The notes under the pieces were generated by a model. It was not told the origin of the DNA. It saw only the letters and a list, made by a program, of their open reading frames with translations, and ran no database searches. From the NCBI GenBank assembly GCA_009380095.1, contig WHSL01000006.1, positions 1 to 62,398 of the forward strand: a DNA stretch of 62,398 nt. The letters are read 5' to 3'. This document shows positions 52,983 to 62,161 of this stretch, piece by piece. Source of the DNA: Streptosporangiales bacterium. GTDB lineage: Bacteria; Actinomycetota; Actinomycetes; Streptosporangiales; Streptosporangiaceae. Position 1 is the stretch's first letter. Every line of letters begins with the position of its first letter. A program made the translations under genes and the position numbers.

Positions 52983-53636
52983 GTGAGTCAGCCACCCTCG
53001 CGGTCACGCCGCAAGCGCATGACCGGAAAGCAACGCCGGGAGCAACTGCTCGACATCGGCCGCAAGCTCTTTGCCGAGCGGGGGTTCGATGGCACCTCGA
53101 TCGAGGAGATAGCGGCCGCGGCCGGGGTGTCCAAACCCGTCGTGTACGAGCACTTCGGCGGCAAGGAGGGGCTCTACGCGGTCGTCGTGGACCGGGAGAT
53201 GCAGCGCCTGCTGGGCATGGTCGCCGTCGCGTTGGAGGGCGGCCATGCCCGGATCAAGCTGGAACGCGCGGCCTTGGCGCTGCTGGCCTATATCGAGGAA
53301 CACAGCGAGGGTTTCCGGATCCTCGTCCGCGACTCGCACGCAGCCTCGGGCACCGGCAGCTTCGGCAGCCTGATCAGCGACATCGCCAGCCAGGTCGAGG
53401 GCATCATGGGCGACGAGTTCAAGTCCCGCGGGTACGAGCCCAAGCTCGCGCCCATGTACGCCCAGGCGCTCGTCGGCATGGTGGCGCTGACCGGCCAGTG
53501 GTGGCTGGAGGCCCGCAAGCCCAAGCGTGAGGTCGTCGCGGCCCACCTGGTCAACCTGGTCTGGAACGGCTTCACCGGTCTCGAGCAGAAGCCCAAGCTG
53601 ACCGTCCCGGTCTCCGAGAAGCGCAAGAAGAAGTAG
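52983..53636 (+). CDS. TetR-family regulator, probable lipid-gene repressor
   Basis: A 217-residue regulator. A basic leader (SRSRRKRMTGKQRREQ) precedes the helix-turn-helix (FDGTSIEEIAAAAGVSKPVVYEHFGGKEGL). The C-terminal domain (YIEEHSEGFRILVRDSH...) resembles actinobacterial TetR proteins controlling fatty-acid genes and the TetR next to glmU in mycobacteria. The tail is lysine-rich (SEKRKKK). The start is the GTG at 52983; ATG 53019 is the main alternative. It is co-transcribed with the desaturase and probably binds the palindromes before it. Confidence 0.85.
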   Translation: MSQPPSRSRRKRMTGKQRREQLLDIGRKLFAERGFDGTSIEEIAAAAGVSKPVVYEHFGGKEGLYAVVVDREMQRLLGMVAVALEGGHARIKLERAALALLAYIEEHSEGFRILVRDSHAASGTGSFGSLISDIASQVEGIMGDEFKSRGYEPKLAPMYAQALVGMVALTGQWWLEARKPKREVVAAHLVNLVWNGFTGLEQKPKLTVPVSEKRKKK

Positions 53637-53717
53637 CCGACAGGGCACGCCGGCCCTTCCGTCCCGGCACCGCCGGAGTCGCTGAGTACTCTGAGGTGTC
53701 TCCCCGGGAGGGCCCTT

Positions 53718-54614
53718 GTGCGTGTTCTCGTGACCTTCGTGCTCGCCGGTGCGCTGCTCGCGGCGGGCTGTTCGGCCTCGGGTGAGCCGTCCGCGGCCCC
53801 CGCCTCCACGCGCCCGCCCACCCCGACCCCCACGCCCGCAGCCCCCGCGCACTACCTGGCGCTCGGCGACTCGCTCGCGGTCGGCGTGCAGCGGACGGAA
53901 GCCGGGCTGCAGGGCACCGACAACGGGTATCCGGACATCCTGCACGCGCGGCTCAAGGAGGACGCGCCGGCGCTGGCGCTCACCAAGCTGGGCTGCGCGG
54001 GCGAGACCGCGGCCACGATGGTGGACGGCGGCCGGTGCACGTACGCGGCGAAGTCGCAGCTGGAGGCGGCCGAGGCGTTCCTCCGCGAGCATCGCGGGTC
54101 CGTCCGGCTGGTCACCCTCGACATCGGGGCCAACGACCTGGTGGGCTGCGCCCGGACCGGGGCGATCGACGAGTCCTGCGTGCGGACGGGTCTGCGGCGG
54201 GCCCGTACGCTGCTGCCGAAGATCGCGGACCGGCTGCGCGCGGCCGCCGGTCCGGACGTGCGCATCGTCGGCATGACGTACTACGACCCGTTCCTCGCGG
54301 CCTGGCTGCTCGGGCCGAGCGGCGAACGGGTGGCGCGGCGCTCCGTGAACAGCGTGAACGACCTCAACGACCTGCTGGTCCGCGCCTTCCGCGGGGCGGA
54401 CATCGGGGTCGCCGACGTCGCCGAGGCGTTCGACACGACGGAGTTCGACCGGACCGTCTCCTCCCGCGCCGCCGATGGGCGGGTCCCGCTCAATGTGGCG
54501 CGCGTCTGCGCCTGGACGACGATGTGCGGCGGCTCGGGCCGTACGCCCGACATCCACCCAAACGACCGCGGCTACCGCGAGATCGCCGAGACCTTCCTTC
54601 CCGAGGTTCGCTGA
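53718..54614 (+). CDS. SGNH/GDSL-family hydrolase lipoprotein
   Basis: A 298-residue exported esterase-like protein. The lipobox LLAAGCSASG follows a hydrophobic signal, then a Pro/Thr-rich spacer. YLALGDSLAVGVQ is block I with the nucleophile serine, LDIGANDLVGC is block III (GxND), and DIHPNDRGYREIAE is block V with the catalytic Asp-x-x-His. Cysteines around residues 95-160 may form disulfides. Substrates could be lipids or acetylated cell-wall glycans. GTG start. Confidence 0.87.
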   Translation: MRVLVTFVLAGALLAAGCSASGEPSAAPASTRPPTPTPTPAAPAHYLALGDSLAVGVQRTEAGLQGTDNGYPDILHARLKEDAPALALTKLGCAGETAATMVDGGRCTYAAKSQLEAAEAFLREHRGSVRLVTLDIGANDLVGCARTGAIDESCVRTGLRRARTLLPKIADRLRAAAGPDVRIVGMTYYDPFLAAWLLGPSGERVARRSVNSVNDLNDLLVRAFRGADIGVADVAEAFDTTEFDRTVSSRAADGRVPLNVARVCAWTTMCGGSGRTPDIHPNDRGYREIAETFLPEVR

Positions 54615-54623
54615 CGCCGGCGG

Positions 54624-55733
54624 TCAGCTCAGCGCGGCCTCGATCCGGCGGGCGAGGGCGATCAGGCGCTCCTCGCCGCCGTGCGGGCCGACCAGCTGCA
54701 GGGAGCTGCGGCCGGTGGGGAGGCGCGGCGCCGGTACGGGCAGCGCGAGCGCGGGGACGCCCGCCAGGTTGAACGGGAGCGTCAGCGCGGTCATCGGCAC
54801 CCCGCCCTCCTCGCCGAGCAGCGGCGGCGGCACCGTCATCGTCGGCAGCACCAGCGCCGGGTACCGCGCGAACAGCGCGTCGAGCTCCGCCTGAAAGTCG
54901 CGCTTGACCAGGTACGCCTTGTCGAGCCGGCCGTCGTCGATGCGCTCGCCCAGCTCGATCCGGCGCAGCATCCGCTCGCTCATCCGGTCCGGATACGCGG
55001 CGAGCGCGGCGTTCACCCGGGAGCCCTCCGCCATGATGAAATCGCCGCCGGCCTGGATGACGCCCTTCCAGTCGCGCAACTGCGCGTCCTCGGCGACGAT
55101 CCCGGCCGCCCGCAGCGCGGCGTCCACCGCGTCGTCGATCTCGGGGAGCACCTCGGGCCGCAGCCGCCCCAGCGTGCCGGTGACGGGGCTGTCGTCCGCG
55201 GTGAACCCCGGCTCCAGCAGGCGCATCCCGGCCTCCACTCCGGCCACGTCCCGGGCCAGCGGGCCGACCGTGTCGAGGGTGTCGGAGAGCGGGTAGACGC
55301 CGTCGGTGGGGATCCGGCCCACCGTGGTCTTCAGGCCGGTGAGGCCGCAGCAGGCGGCCGGGATCCGTACGGACCCGCCGGTGTCGGTGCCGTACGCCAC
55401 GTCGGCCTCGCCGAGCACCACCGCGACGGCCGATCCGCTGGAGGAGCCGCCCGGCACCCGCCGCGGGTCCAGCGGGTTCTCCGGCGTGCCGGTCCACGGG
55501 TTCACCCCGTCGGCGGCCCAGCACAGCTCCGTCAGGTTCGTCTTGCCCACGACGCGCGCGCCCTGGGCGCGGGCCGAGGCCACCACGGCGGCGTCCCGCT
55601 CGGCGGGGACGGCGCGGTCCGCCACCGCGGGGCAGGCCACGGTCGTGGGCGTGCCCGCCACGTCGATGCAGTCCTTGACCGCCAGCCGGATGCCGTCGCC
55701 GGAGGTGTCGAATCGGGTCAGCCAGATCGTCAC
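54624..55733 (-). CDS. Amidase signature family protein
   Basis: A 369-residue Ser-Ser-Lys amidase. RLAVKDCIDVAGTPTT carries the catalytic lysine. GGSSSGSAVAVVLGEADVAY and GTDTGGSVRIPAACCGLTGL carry the cis-serine and nucleophile serine of the amidase signature. It is shorter than most members (about 450 residues), with a reduced middle region. The substrate is not evident. It is convergent with the GDSL hydrolase gene, 9 bases apart. Confidence 0.88.
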   Translation of the reverse strand: MTIWLTRFDTSGDGIRLAVKDCIDVAGTPTTVACPAVADRAVPAERDAAVVASARAQGARVVGKTNLTELCWAADGVNPWTGTPENPLDPRRVPGGSSSGSAVAVVLGEADVAYGTDTGGSVRIPAACCGLTGLKTTVGRIPTDGVYPLSDTLDTVGPLARDVAGVEAGMRLLEPGFTADDSPVTGTLGRLRPEVLPEIDDAVDAALRAAGIVAEDAQLRDWKGVIQAGGDFIMAEGSRVNAALAAYPDRMSERMLRRIELGERIDDGRLDKAYLVKRDFQAELDALFARYPALVLPTMTVPPPLLGEEGGVPMTALTLPFNLAGVPALALPVPAPRLPTGRSSLQLVGPHGGEERLIALARRIEAALS

Positions 55734-55798
55734 AGACGATCATCCTGACGCCCGCCGGCACTCCGCGCCAGTGGCACGTCCGGCAGATGTGGCGCCCG

Positions 55799-56584
55799 TC
55801 AGAGCCGCTTGCGGGCCACCACGAAGATCCTCCGGAACGGGAGGACCGTGCCGTACGGCCGCGGCGGGTACGGCTCGCGCAGCCGCGTGGCGTACTCCGT
55901 GAGGAACTCCTCGCGGAGCGCGGGGTCCGTGAGCCGGTCCAGCACCGGCCGCAGCGCGGTGCCCTTGACCCACTCCACCACCGGGTCCTCCCCCTGCAGG
56001 ACGTGCAGGTACGTGGTCTCCCAGGCGTCCACGCGGCAGCCGAGCCCGGCGAGGGCGTCGAGGTAGCCGGCCGGGTCCCGTACCGGCCGCTCCAGGGCGA
56101 GGCCGCCGACCAGCTCGGACCAGCGCGGGGTGGCGCACTGCTCACGGATCAGCTCGTGGCTCGGCGCCTCGAAGTTGCCCGGCACCTGGAAGGCCAGCCA
56201 TCCGCCGGGGGTGAGCGCGTCCACCAGCCGGGGGAACCGGTCCACATGGTCGGGCACCCAGTGCAGCACCGCGTTGGAGACGATCACGTCCTGCGGCACT
56301 TCGGCGCGCCACCCCCGTACGTCGCCCACGCGGAAGGTCAGCCGGCCGGGGACCTCGTGCGGCCGTGCCTCCTCGATCATGGACGGGGAGCCGTCGACGC
56401 CCTCGATGATCGCGTCCGGCCACCGTTCGAGCAGGGTGGCGGTGAGCGCGCCGGAGCCGCAGCCGAGGTCGGTGACGTGCTTGGGGTCGGCGGCGGCGAC
56501 CTGGCCGAGCAGGTCGAAGAACGGCCGGGAGCGCTCGTCGCCGTACCGCGCGTACTGCTTGGGGTCCCACAGGTCTCTTGACAT
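55799..56584 (-). CDS. tam: Trans-aconitate 2-methyltransferase
   Basis: A 261-residue SAM-dependent methyltransferase. WDPKQYARYGDERSRPFFDL and VTDLGCGSGALTATLLERWP (motif I), VSNAVLHWVPDHVDRFPRL and GGWLAFQVPGNFEAPSHELI are the Tam signature. It methylates trans-aconitate, which relieves aconitase inhibition. The divergent MarR-family gene makes a pair like Streptomyces coelicolor tam-tamR. The ATG at 56584 lies inside an operator palindrome, which suggests a leaderless or near-leaderless mRNA. Confidence 0.92.
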   Translation of the reverse strand: MSRDLWDPKQYARYGDERSRPFFDLLGQVAAADPKHVTDLGCGSGALTATLLERWPDAIIEGVDGSPSMIEEARPHEVPGRLTFRVGDVRGWRAEVPQDVIVSNAVLHWVPDHVDRFPRLVDALTPGGWLAFQVPGNFEAPSHELIREQCATPRWSELVGGLALERPVRDPAGYLDALAGLGCRVDAWETTYLHVLQGEDPVVEWVKGTALRPVLDRLTDPALREEFLTEYATRLREPYPPRPYGTVLPFRRIFVVARKRL

Positions 56585-56626
56585 CAAGACGTATTTCACC
56601 CCTCGAACTATCTCGATGTCAAGAGA
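56574..56626. promoter_or_regulatory. Mirrored MarR-type operators between tam and tamR
   Basis: TCTCTTGACATC (56574-56585) and GATGTCAAGAGA (56615-56626) are perfect inverted copies. The left copy also forms the palindrome TCTTGA-CA-TCAAGA (56576-56589); the right forms TATCTC-N8-GAGATA (56609-56628). The tam ATG and the first possible tamR ATG (56616) lie inside the copies, so both frames open with Met-Ser-Arg-Asp. Confidence 0.8.
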
Positions 56627-56627
56627 T

Positions 56628-57131
56628 ATGATCGCCTCTGTGGAGGACGAGGTCGATCGGCTCGTCGCGGCCTGGCGCACCCAGCGGCCAGACCTCGACG
56701 TACGCCCCATCGAGGTGCTGAGTCGCGTTTCCCGGCTGGCCAGGCATCTCGACCTGGCGCGGCGCGGGGCGTTCGCCCAGCATGGGCTCGAACAGTGGGA
56801 GTTCGACGTGCTCGCCGCGCTCCGCCGGGCCGGGGAGCCGTACGAACTGAGCCCCGGGCGGCTGCTCCGCGACACGCTCGTCACCTCCGGCACCATGACG
56901 AATCGTATCGACCGGCTCACCCGGGCGGGGCTCGTGGAGCGGCGGCGGGATCCGCGTGACCGGCGCGGGGTGCTGGTGCGGCTCACTCCTCGCGGGCTGT
57001 CCCGGGTGGACGCCGCCTTCGAGGACCTGCTCGACCGGGAGCGCGATCTCCTCGACTCGCTCTCCGACCGGGACCGGGACCGGCTCTCCGCGCTCCTCCG
57101 CCCGCTCCTGGCGCCGTTCGACTCCGACTAA
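56628..57131 (+). CDS. tamR: MarR-family regulator TamR
   Basis: A 167-residue winged-helix regulator. EDEVDRLVAAWRTQRPDLDV and PIEVLSRVSRLARHLDLARR form the N-terminal helices. LEQWEFDVLAALRRAGEPYE to TLVTSGTMTNRIDRLTRAGL is the recognition region, and VERRRDPRDRRGVLVRLTPR the wing. In S. coelicolor the homologue senses citrate-cycle acids and controls tam and other cycle genes. Start uncertain: ATG 56616, ATG 56628 or GTG 56640 are all in frame. The first would begin inside the operator. It is convergent with the ABC-F gene. Confidence 0.88.
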   Translation: MIASVEDEVDRLVAAWRTQRPDLDVRPIEVLSRVSRLARHLDLARRGAFAQHGLEQWEFDVLAALRRAGEPYELSPGRLLRDTLVTSGTMTNRIDRLTRAGLVERRRDPRDRRGVLVRLTPRGLSRVDAAFEDLLDRERDLLDSLSDRDRDRLSALLRPLLAPFDSD

Positions 57132-57149
57132 TGGGAGCCGTGGGTGGCT

Positions 57150-58943
57150 CTAGTCGGAGAGCACGTCGGCCAGTTCCAGCCAGGTTTCCTCCAGGCGGTG
57201 GCGTTCGGCCACGAGCTCTTGGAGCTCGGTGTTGAGCTCACCGAGGCGGGCGTAGTCGGTGGCATTGGCGGCGAGCTGCTCGTGCAGCTTGGTCTCCTGT
57301 TGGCCGATGCGGTCCAGGCGGCGCTCCAGCCGCTGCATCTCCTTGCGGGCGGCGCGCAGGTCGCTCGTGGACGGCGGGGCGGGCTCGCCGTCGGCCGCCT
57401 CCTCGGCGGCGAGGTCGGCGGGGCTCATCTCCCAGGCCGCCTGGGGCGTTCCCGAGCGCTGGGCGCGACGCCGCTCCAGGTACTCCTCCACGCCTCCGGG
57501 CAGGTGGGCCAGCCCGCCATCGCCGAGCAGCGCGACCACGTGGTCGGTGGTGCGCTCGAGGAAGTACCGGTCGTGGCTGACCACGATGAGCGACCCGGGC
57601 CAGCCGTCGAGCAGGTCCTCCAGCTCGTTCAGGGTCTCGATGTCCAGGTCGTTGGTCGGCTCGTCGAGCATCAGCACGTTCGGCTCGTCCATGAGCAGCC
57701 GGAGCAGTTGCAACCGGCGCCGCTCCCCGCCGGACAGGTCGCCGACCGGCGTCCACTGCCGTTGCGAGCCGAAGCCGAAACGCTCCAGCATCTGCCCGGC
57801 GGAGAACTCCTTCTTGCCGAGGTGCACATACTGCCGCACCTCCTCCACGGCCTGCAGCACCCGGATGGACGGGTCGAGCTCGCGCAGCTCCTGGGAGAGG
57901 TACGCGGCCCGCACGGTCTTGCCGCGCGCCACCCGCCCCTCGTCCGGCGCGAGCGTGCCGTCCAGCAGCCGCAGCAGCGAGGTCTTCCCCGCCCCGTTCA
58001 CGCCGACCAGCCCGACCCGGTCGCCGGGACCGAGCTGCCAGGTCACGTGGTCGAGCAGGGTGCGGTCACCGACCTGGAAGGTCACGTCCTCCACGTCGTA
58101 CACGGTCTTGCCGAGACGGGCGGCGGCGAACCGCACCAGCTCCGCGTCGTCCCGCACCGGCGGCACGTCGGCGATCAGCGCGTTCGCCGCCTCCACCCGG
58201 AACTTGGGCTTGGAGGTGCGCGCCTGCGGCCCACGCCGGAGCCAGGCCAGCTCCTTGCGCATGAGGTTCTGCCGGCGTTCCTCCGTGGCGGCGGCGACCC
58301 GCTGACGCTCCGCCTTGGCCAGCACGTACGCGGCGTAGCCGCCCTCGTACCGGTGCACCTGCCCGTCCACGACCTCCCAGGTGCGGTTGGTCACCGCGTC
58401 CAGGAACCACCGGTCGTGGGTGACGACGATCAGCGCGCAGGCACGGTCCCGCAGGTGGGCGGCGAGCCAGTCGATGGCCTCGATGTCCAGATGGTTCGTG
58501 GGCTCGTCGAGCACGATCAGGTCGTGGTCCCCGGTCAGCAGCCCGGCCAGCGAGACCCGGCGCCGCTCCCCGCCGGACATGCCGGCGATCGGGGCGTCCA
58601 GGTCCCAGCCGGGCAGCAGGCCGCGCAGCACGTCGCGGACCCGGGCGTCGCCGGCCCACTCGTGTTCCGCCGCGTCGCCGAGCACCTGGTGCCGTACGGT
58701 CGACGCCTCGTCGAGCTCGTCTTGCTGCGCCAGCAGGCCGAGGCGGAGCCCGCGGGCGTGCGTCACCCGGCCCGAGTCGGGCTCGAGCAGCCCGGCCAGC
58801 ACGGTCACCAGCGTCGTCTTGCCCTCGCCGTTGCGCCCCACGACGCCGATCCGGTCGAAGGAGTCCACACCGAGCGAGACGCCGCGCAGCAGGGTGACGG
58901 GCCCGTAGCCGAGGAAGACGTTCTCGAGGTTGACCAGATTCAC
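57150..58943 (-). CDS. ABC-F family ATPase (Uup-like)
   Basis: A 597-residue soluble protein with two ATPase domains and no membrane part. The Walker A sequences are VVGRNGEGKTTLVTVLAG and LVGVNGAGKTSLLRLLDG. The signatures are MSGGERRRVSLAGLL and LSGGERRRLQLLRLL, with Walker B LIVLDEPTNHLD and VLMLDEPTNDLD. A linker of charged helices and a C-terminal coiled coil (KEMQRLERRLDRIGQQETKL) fit the Uup-type group, which acts on ribosomes or DNA. It lies between ispE and tamR, an order common in actinobacteria. Confidence 0.93.
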   Translation of the reverse strand: MNLVNLENVFLGYGPVTLLRGVSLGVDSFDRIGVVGRNGEGKTTLVTVLAGLLEPDSGRVTHARGLRLGLLAQQDELDEASTVRHQVLGDAAEHEWAGDARVRDVLRGLLPGWDLDAPIAGMSGGERRRVSLAGLLTGDHDLIVLDEPTNHLDIEAIDWLAAHLRDRACALIVVTHDRWFLDAVTNRTWEVVDGQVHRYEGGYAAYVLAKAERQRVAAATEERRQNLMRKELAWLRRGPQARTSKPKFRVEAANALIADVPPVRDDAELVRFAAARLGKTVYDVEDVTFQVGDRTLLDHVTWQLGPGDRVGLVGVNGAGKTSLLRLLDGTLAPDEGRVARGKTVRAAYLSQELRELDPSIRVLQAVEEVRQYVHLGKKEFSAGQMLERFGFGSQRQWTPVGDLSGGERRRLQLLRLLMDEPNVLMLDEPTNDLDIETLNELEDLLDGWPGSLIVVSHDRYFLERTTDHVVALLGDGGLAHLPGGVEEYLERRRAQRSGTPQAAWEMSPADLAAEEAADGEPAPPSTSDLRAARKEMQRLERRLDRIGQQETKLHEQLAANATDYARLGELNTELQELVAERHRLEETWLELADVLSD

Positions 58944-59011
58944 CTATGCATCACCACCTCGACCATTGTTCCGTGTCCGAGCGACCGAATACGCCGCCGA
59001 AAGATGAGGGC

Positions 59012-59923
59012 CTAGCCGAGCAGGGTGGCTCCGGGTACGGGCCCCTCCGCCCGCACCGCCTCCCGGCACACCCCCGCGTCGCGCAGCGCGACCGCCAGAT
59101 CGTCGGCGTTTTCGGCGTCCGCCGCCAGGAACGCGCAGGTGGGGCCAGAGCCGGAGACGAGCGAGCCGAGCGCGCCGTGCTCCCGGCCCGCCGTTAGGGT
59201 GCGGTCCAGGCTGGGGCGGAGCGCGAGCGCGGCGGGCTGTAGGTCGTTGGTGAGCCGCCCGCCGAGCGCCACCGCGTCCCCGGAGCGGAGCGCCGCCATC
59301 AGCGCCTCGTCCACCTGAGGCCAGGCGACGACCTCCTCATGGGCGGCACGGAGCCGGTCGCACTCGGCGTACACGGCCGCGGTGGACAGGCCGCCGTCGG
59401 CGAGCGCGAACACCCAGTGGAACGGTCCCGCGGCCACCGCCGGGGTCAGCCGCTCGCCGCGGCCGGTGCCCACCGCGGTGCCGCCCAGCAGCGCGAACGG
59501 GACGTCGCTGCCGACCCGCGCGGCGATCTCGGCGAGCCCGTCGCGGGACATGCCGATGCCCCAGAGCCTGTCGCAGGCGACGAGCGCCGCGGCGGCGTCG
59601 GCGCTGCCGCCCGCCATGCCGCCGGCCACCGGGATGGCCTTGCGGATCGCCAGCCGTACGCCGGACGGGGCGCCGGGCGCCTTGGCCAGCTCCTTGGCCG
59701 CCCGTACGGCAAGGTTGTCCTGGTCATCCGGGACGTGCTCGGCGCCGGTGCCGGTCACCGCGACGCCGAACACCCCGTCCGCGGCCGGTTCGGCGGTCAC
59801 CTCGTCGAACAGCGAGACGGCGTGGAAGATGTTGACGAGGTCGTGGTAGCCGTCGTCCCGTACGGGCCCGACGGCGAGCTGAAGGTTGACCTTCGCCGGC
59901 ACACGTACGGTCACTGTGGTCAC
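59012..59923 (-). CDS. ispE: 4-diphosphocytidyl-2-C-methyl-D-erythritol kinase
   Basis: A 303-residue GHMP kinase of the MEP isoprenoid pathway. VRVPAKVNLQLAVGPVRDDG is the N-terminal substrate motif, IPVAGGMAGGSADAAAALVA the ATP-binding PxxxGLGGGS-like loop, and LVSGSGPTCAFLAADAENAD the C-terminal GSGPT motif. Length is normal. The GTG at 59923 is chosen; the frame runs to 60067 without homology. It is divergent from the kinase gene, 208 bases apart. Confidence 0.94.
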   Translation of the reverse strand: MTTVTVRVPAKVNLQLAVGPVRDDGYHDLVNIFHAVSLFDEVTAEPAADGVFGVAVTGTGAEHVPDDQDNLAVRAAKELAKAPGAPSGVRLAIRKAIPVAGGMAGGSADAAAALVACDRLWGIGMSRDGLAEIAARVGSDVPFALLGGTAVGTGRGERLTPAVAAGPFHWVFALADGGLSTAAVYAECDRLRAAHEEVVAWPQVDEALMAALRSGDAVALGGRLTNDLQPAALALRPSLDRTLTAGREHGALGSLVSGSGPTCAFLAADAENADDLAVALRDAGVCREAVRAEGPVPGATLLG

Positions 59924-60131
59924 AACACCCGGATCGTACGCGGTACCGTCGCATGCGCGGCGTAAGCCGGGCCCGCGTGCGCGGGGACGGGTGTCACTCC
60001 CCCGCAGGGGAGCGCCCGGCCGGTGGAATCGTTGCCGAACCAGACATTGGGCTCGAAAAAACGGCACTGCGGTGGGTACGCGCCGGTGCGCACCGCTACC
60101 TTTGTGTGCCGAACCGTGTTGGCGTAGCGGC

Positions 60132-62144
60132 GTGAACGTACCCCGCGTGTGGAGGGCTGGGTTGCGGTTGGACGGGCTCCCGGATCAGGTCGAGCCGCTG
60201 GCGCCGGACGATCCGGTGGCCATCGGCCGGTACCGGCTGCTCGGGCGCCTGGGCAGCGGCGGCATGGGCACGGTTTACCTGAGTGAGGCCGAGGGCTCCG
60301 CCGCCGAGGGCGGCGGGCAGGTCGCGGTCAAGGTCATCCGCCCGGAGCTGGCCCTCGACGAGGCGACCCGCGCCCGGTTCCGCGACGAGATGGAGCACGC
60401 CCGGCGCGTGGCCTCGTTCTGCACGGCCCGGGTGATCGAGCACGGCACGTACCAGAACCGGCCGTTCATGGTCACCGACTACATCGCCGGCACGCCGCTG
60501 TCCCGTCAGGTCTCCTCCGGCGGCCCGCTCGAGCCCGCCACCCTGCACGGCGTCGCGCTCGGCGTCGCCGCGGCGCTCGCCGCGATCCACGGTGTGGGGC
60601 TGGTGCACCGGGACCTGAAGCCGGCCAACGTGATCCTCTCGCTGTCCGGCCCGCGCGTGATCGACTTCGGCATCGCCCGCGCGCTGGACGACGCCCGCGC
60701 CGGGCACACGCAGACCGGCATCGTGATGGGCAGCCCGGGCTGGATGGCACCGGAGCAGCTGCTCGAGGAGCGGGTCACCACCGCGGCGGACATCTTCGCG
60801 TGGGGCTGCCTGGTGGTCTACGCCGGCACCGGCAAGCACCCGTACGGCAACGGTGACGCGGTCACCCTCGGCCGTCGCGTGCTGTTCAGCGAGCCCGCCA
60901 TCGGCGATCTGCCGGAACCGATCCGCAGCCTCGTACAGGCCTCGCTGGTGCGGGACCCGGCGACCCGGCCCACCGCGCAGGACCTGCTGCTCGGCCTCGT
61001 CGGCGGCGGGGAGCTCGCACAGGACACGAACAAGGCCGTCAGCGAGGCGCTGCACCACACGTGGCGTCCGCCGGGCGGGCGACAGGACGGGCTCGTCGGG
61101 CGGCCGACCGCGTCGCCCGTTCCGCCGCCGCCCACCCAGGCTCCGCACGGGTCGCCCGCGGCTCCGGGACCGCCCGCTCAGGGACCGCCGCGGAGCATGG
61201 GTGTACCGCCGCCCGCGGCAGGGCCGCCGCCGAGCATCTCGCCCACCACGACCGGCCCGCCCGGAGGGCCGCTGCCCTCGGTGACCGCGTCGGGAGCTCC
61301 GGGCGCGCCCGGGGCCGGCGGCCCGGGCGCGGCGGGTCTCGGTGTGGCCGGTCCCGGCAGCGGCGGGCATCCCGTCATGCCCGGCACCGGGCCGCACCCG
61401 CCCATGCCCACCGGCCAGGCCACCGGGGGCAGCCCCTCCATGGCCGCCGCGGGCGCGGGGCCGGCGAAGGCGCCGGTGCCCGGTCCGCCCGTCGCGCCGC
61501 CCGGCCAGGGCGCGAGCACGTACGGCGCGCGCTCGTACGTCCCCCCGGCTCCGCCGCCGTCCCCGTTGCAGCGCCCGACTCCGGGCGCCCGCCGGTACAC
61601 GATGATCGCGCTGCTGATCCTCGTCGTGCTCGCGGTCATCGCCACGGTGGTGGCGATCGTCACCGACAACGCCCCCGGCTCGCTGGCCGCCGTACCGCCC
61701 TCCGGCGCACCCACCGTCATCGACAAGCAGGCCCAGGCCAGCCCGAAGGGGCGGGACTTCCCGCCCAAGGGCGCGGTCGTCACCGTCAACGACGGAGGGC
61801 TGCGCTTCGCCGTCTTCGAGCCGAGCTGCGGGCGCAAGATGTACGGGAGCCTGCGCGCGAACAACGGCTTCTGCGTGATTCCGGTGCAGGTGTACAACAC
61901 CGGCGGCAAGCCGGCGACGATCAAGCCGGAGCTGCAGCGGATGCGCGGGACCGACCGCGCGTGGATCACCGCCGAGCCGCCGCCCGCTTCGCTGCGCCGG
62001 AGCGAGTCGCTGTGGCAGGAGATCGGGCCCGGGCTCGTCGCCAAGGGGTACATCGTCTTCGCCCGCAACCGCAGCACGCGCCCGGCTCGGCTGAAGCTGC
62101 GGGCGAGTGAGGCCTCCGACGGCGTCAACGTCACCTTCGACTGA
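60132..62144 (+). CDS. Membrane-anchored Ser/Thr protein kinase
   Basis: About 670 residues. The kinase domain shows LLGRLGSGGMGTVYLSEAEG (P-loop), VAVKVIRPEL (lysine), GLVHRDLKPANVILSLSG (catalytic loop), VIDFGIARAL (DFG) and MGSPGWMAPEQLLEE. A 200-residue Pro/Gly-rich cytoplasmic linker leads to one membrane helix (MIALLILVVLAVIATVVAIV) and an extracellular domain ending SDGVNVTFD, with two cysteines. The start is GTG 60132 or, better supported by the GGAGGG at 60151, TTG 60162. The next gene, 17 bases on, is a second kinase. Confidence 0.9.
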   Translation: MNVPRVWRAGLRLDGLPDQVEPLAPDDPVAIGRYRLLGRLGSGGMGTVYLSEAEGSAAEGGGQVAVKVIRPELALDEATRARFRDEMEHARRVASFCTARVIEHGTYQNRPFMVTDYIAGTPLSRQVSSGGPLEPATLHGVALGVAAALAAIHGVGLVHRDLKPANVILSLSGPRVIDFGIARALDDARAGHTQTGIVMGSPGWMAPEQLLEERVTTAADIFAWGCLVVYAGTGKHPYGNGDAVTLGRRVLFSEPAIGDLPEPIRSLVQASLVRDPATRPTAQDLLLGLVGGGELAQDTNKAVSEALHHTWRPPGGRQDGLVGRPTASPVPPPPTQAPHGSPAAPGPPAQGPPRSMGVPPPAAGPPPSISPTTTGPPGGPLPSVTASGAPGAPGAGGPGAAGLGVAGPGSGGHPVMPGTGPHPPMPTGQATGGSPSMAAAGAGPAKAPVPGPPVAPPGQGASTYGARSYVPPAPPPSPLQRPTPGARRYTMIALLILVVLAVIATVVAIVTDNAPGSLAAVPPSGAPTVIDKQAQASPKGRDFPPKGAVVTVNDGGLRFAVFEPSCGRKMYGSLRANNGFCVIPVQVYNTGGKPATIKPELQRMRGTDRAWITAEPPPASLRRSESLWQEIGPGLVAKGYIVFARNRSTRPARLKLRASEASDGVNVTFD

Positions 62145-62161
62145 CCTGGCGGCCGGACCTT

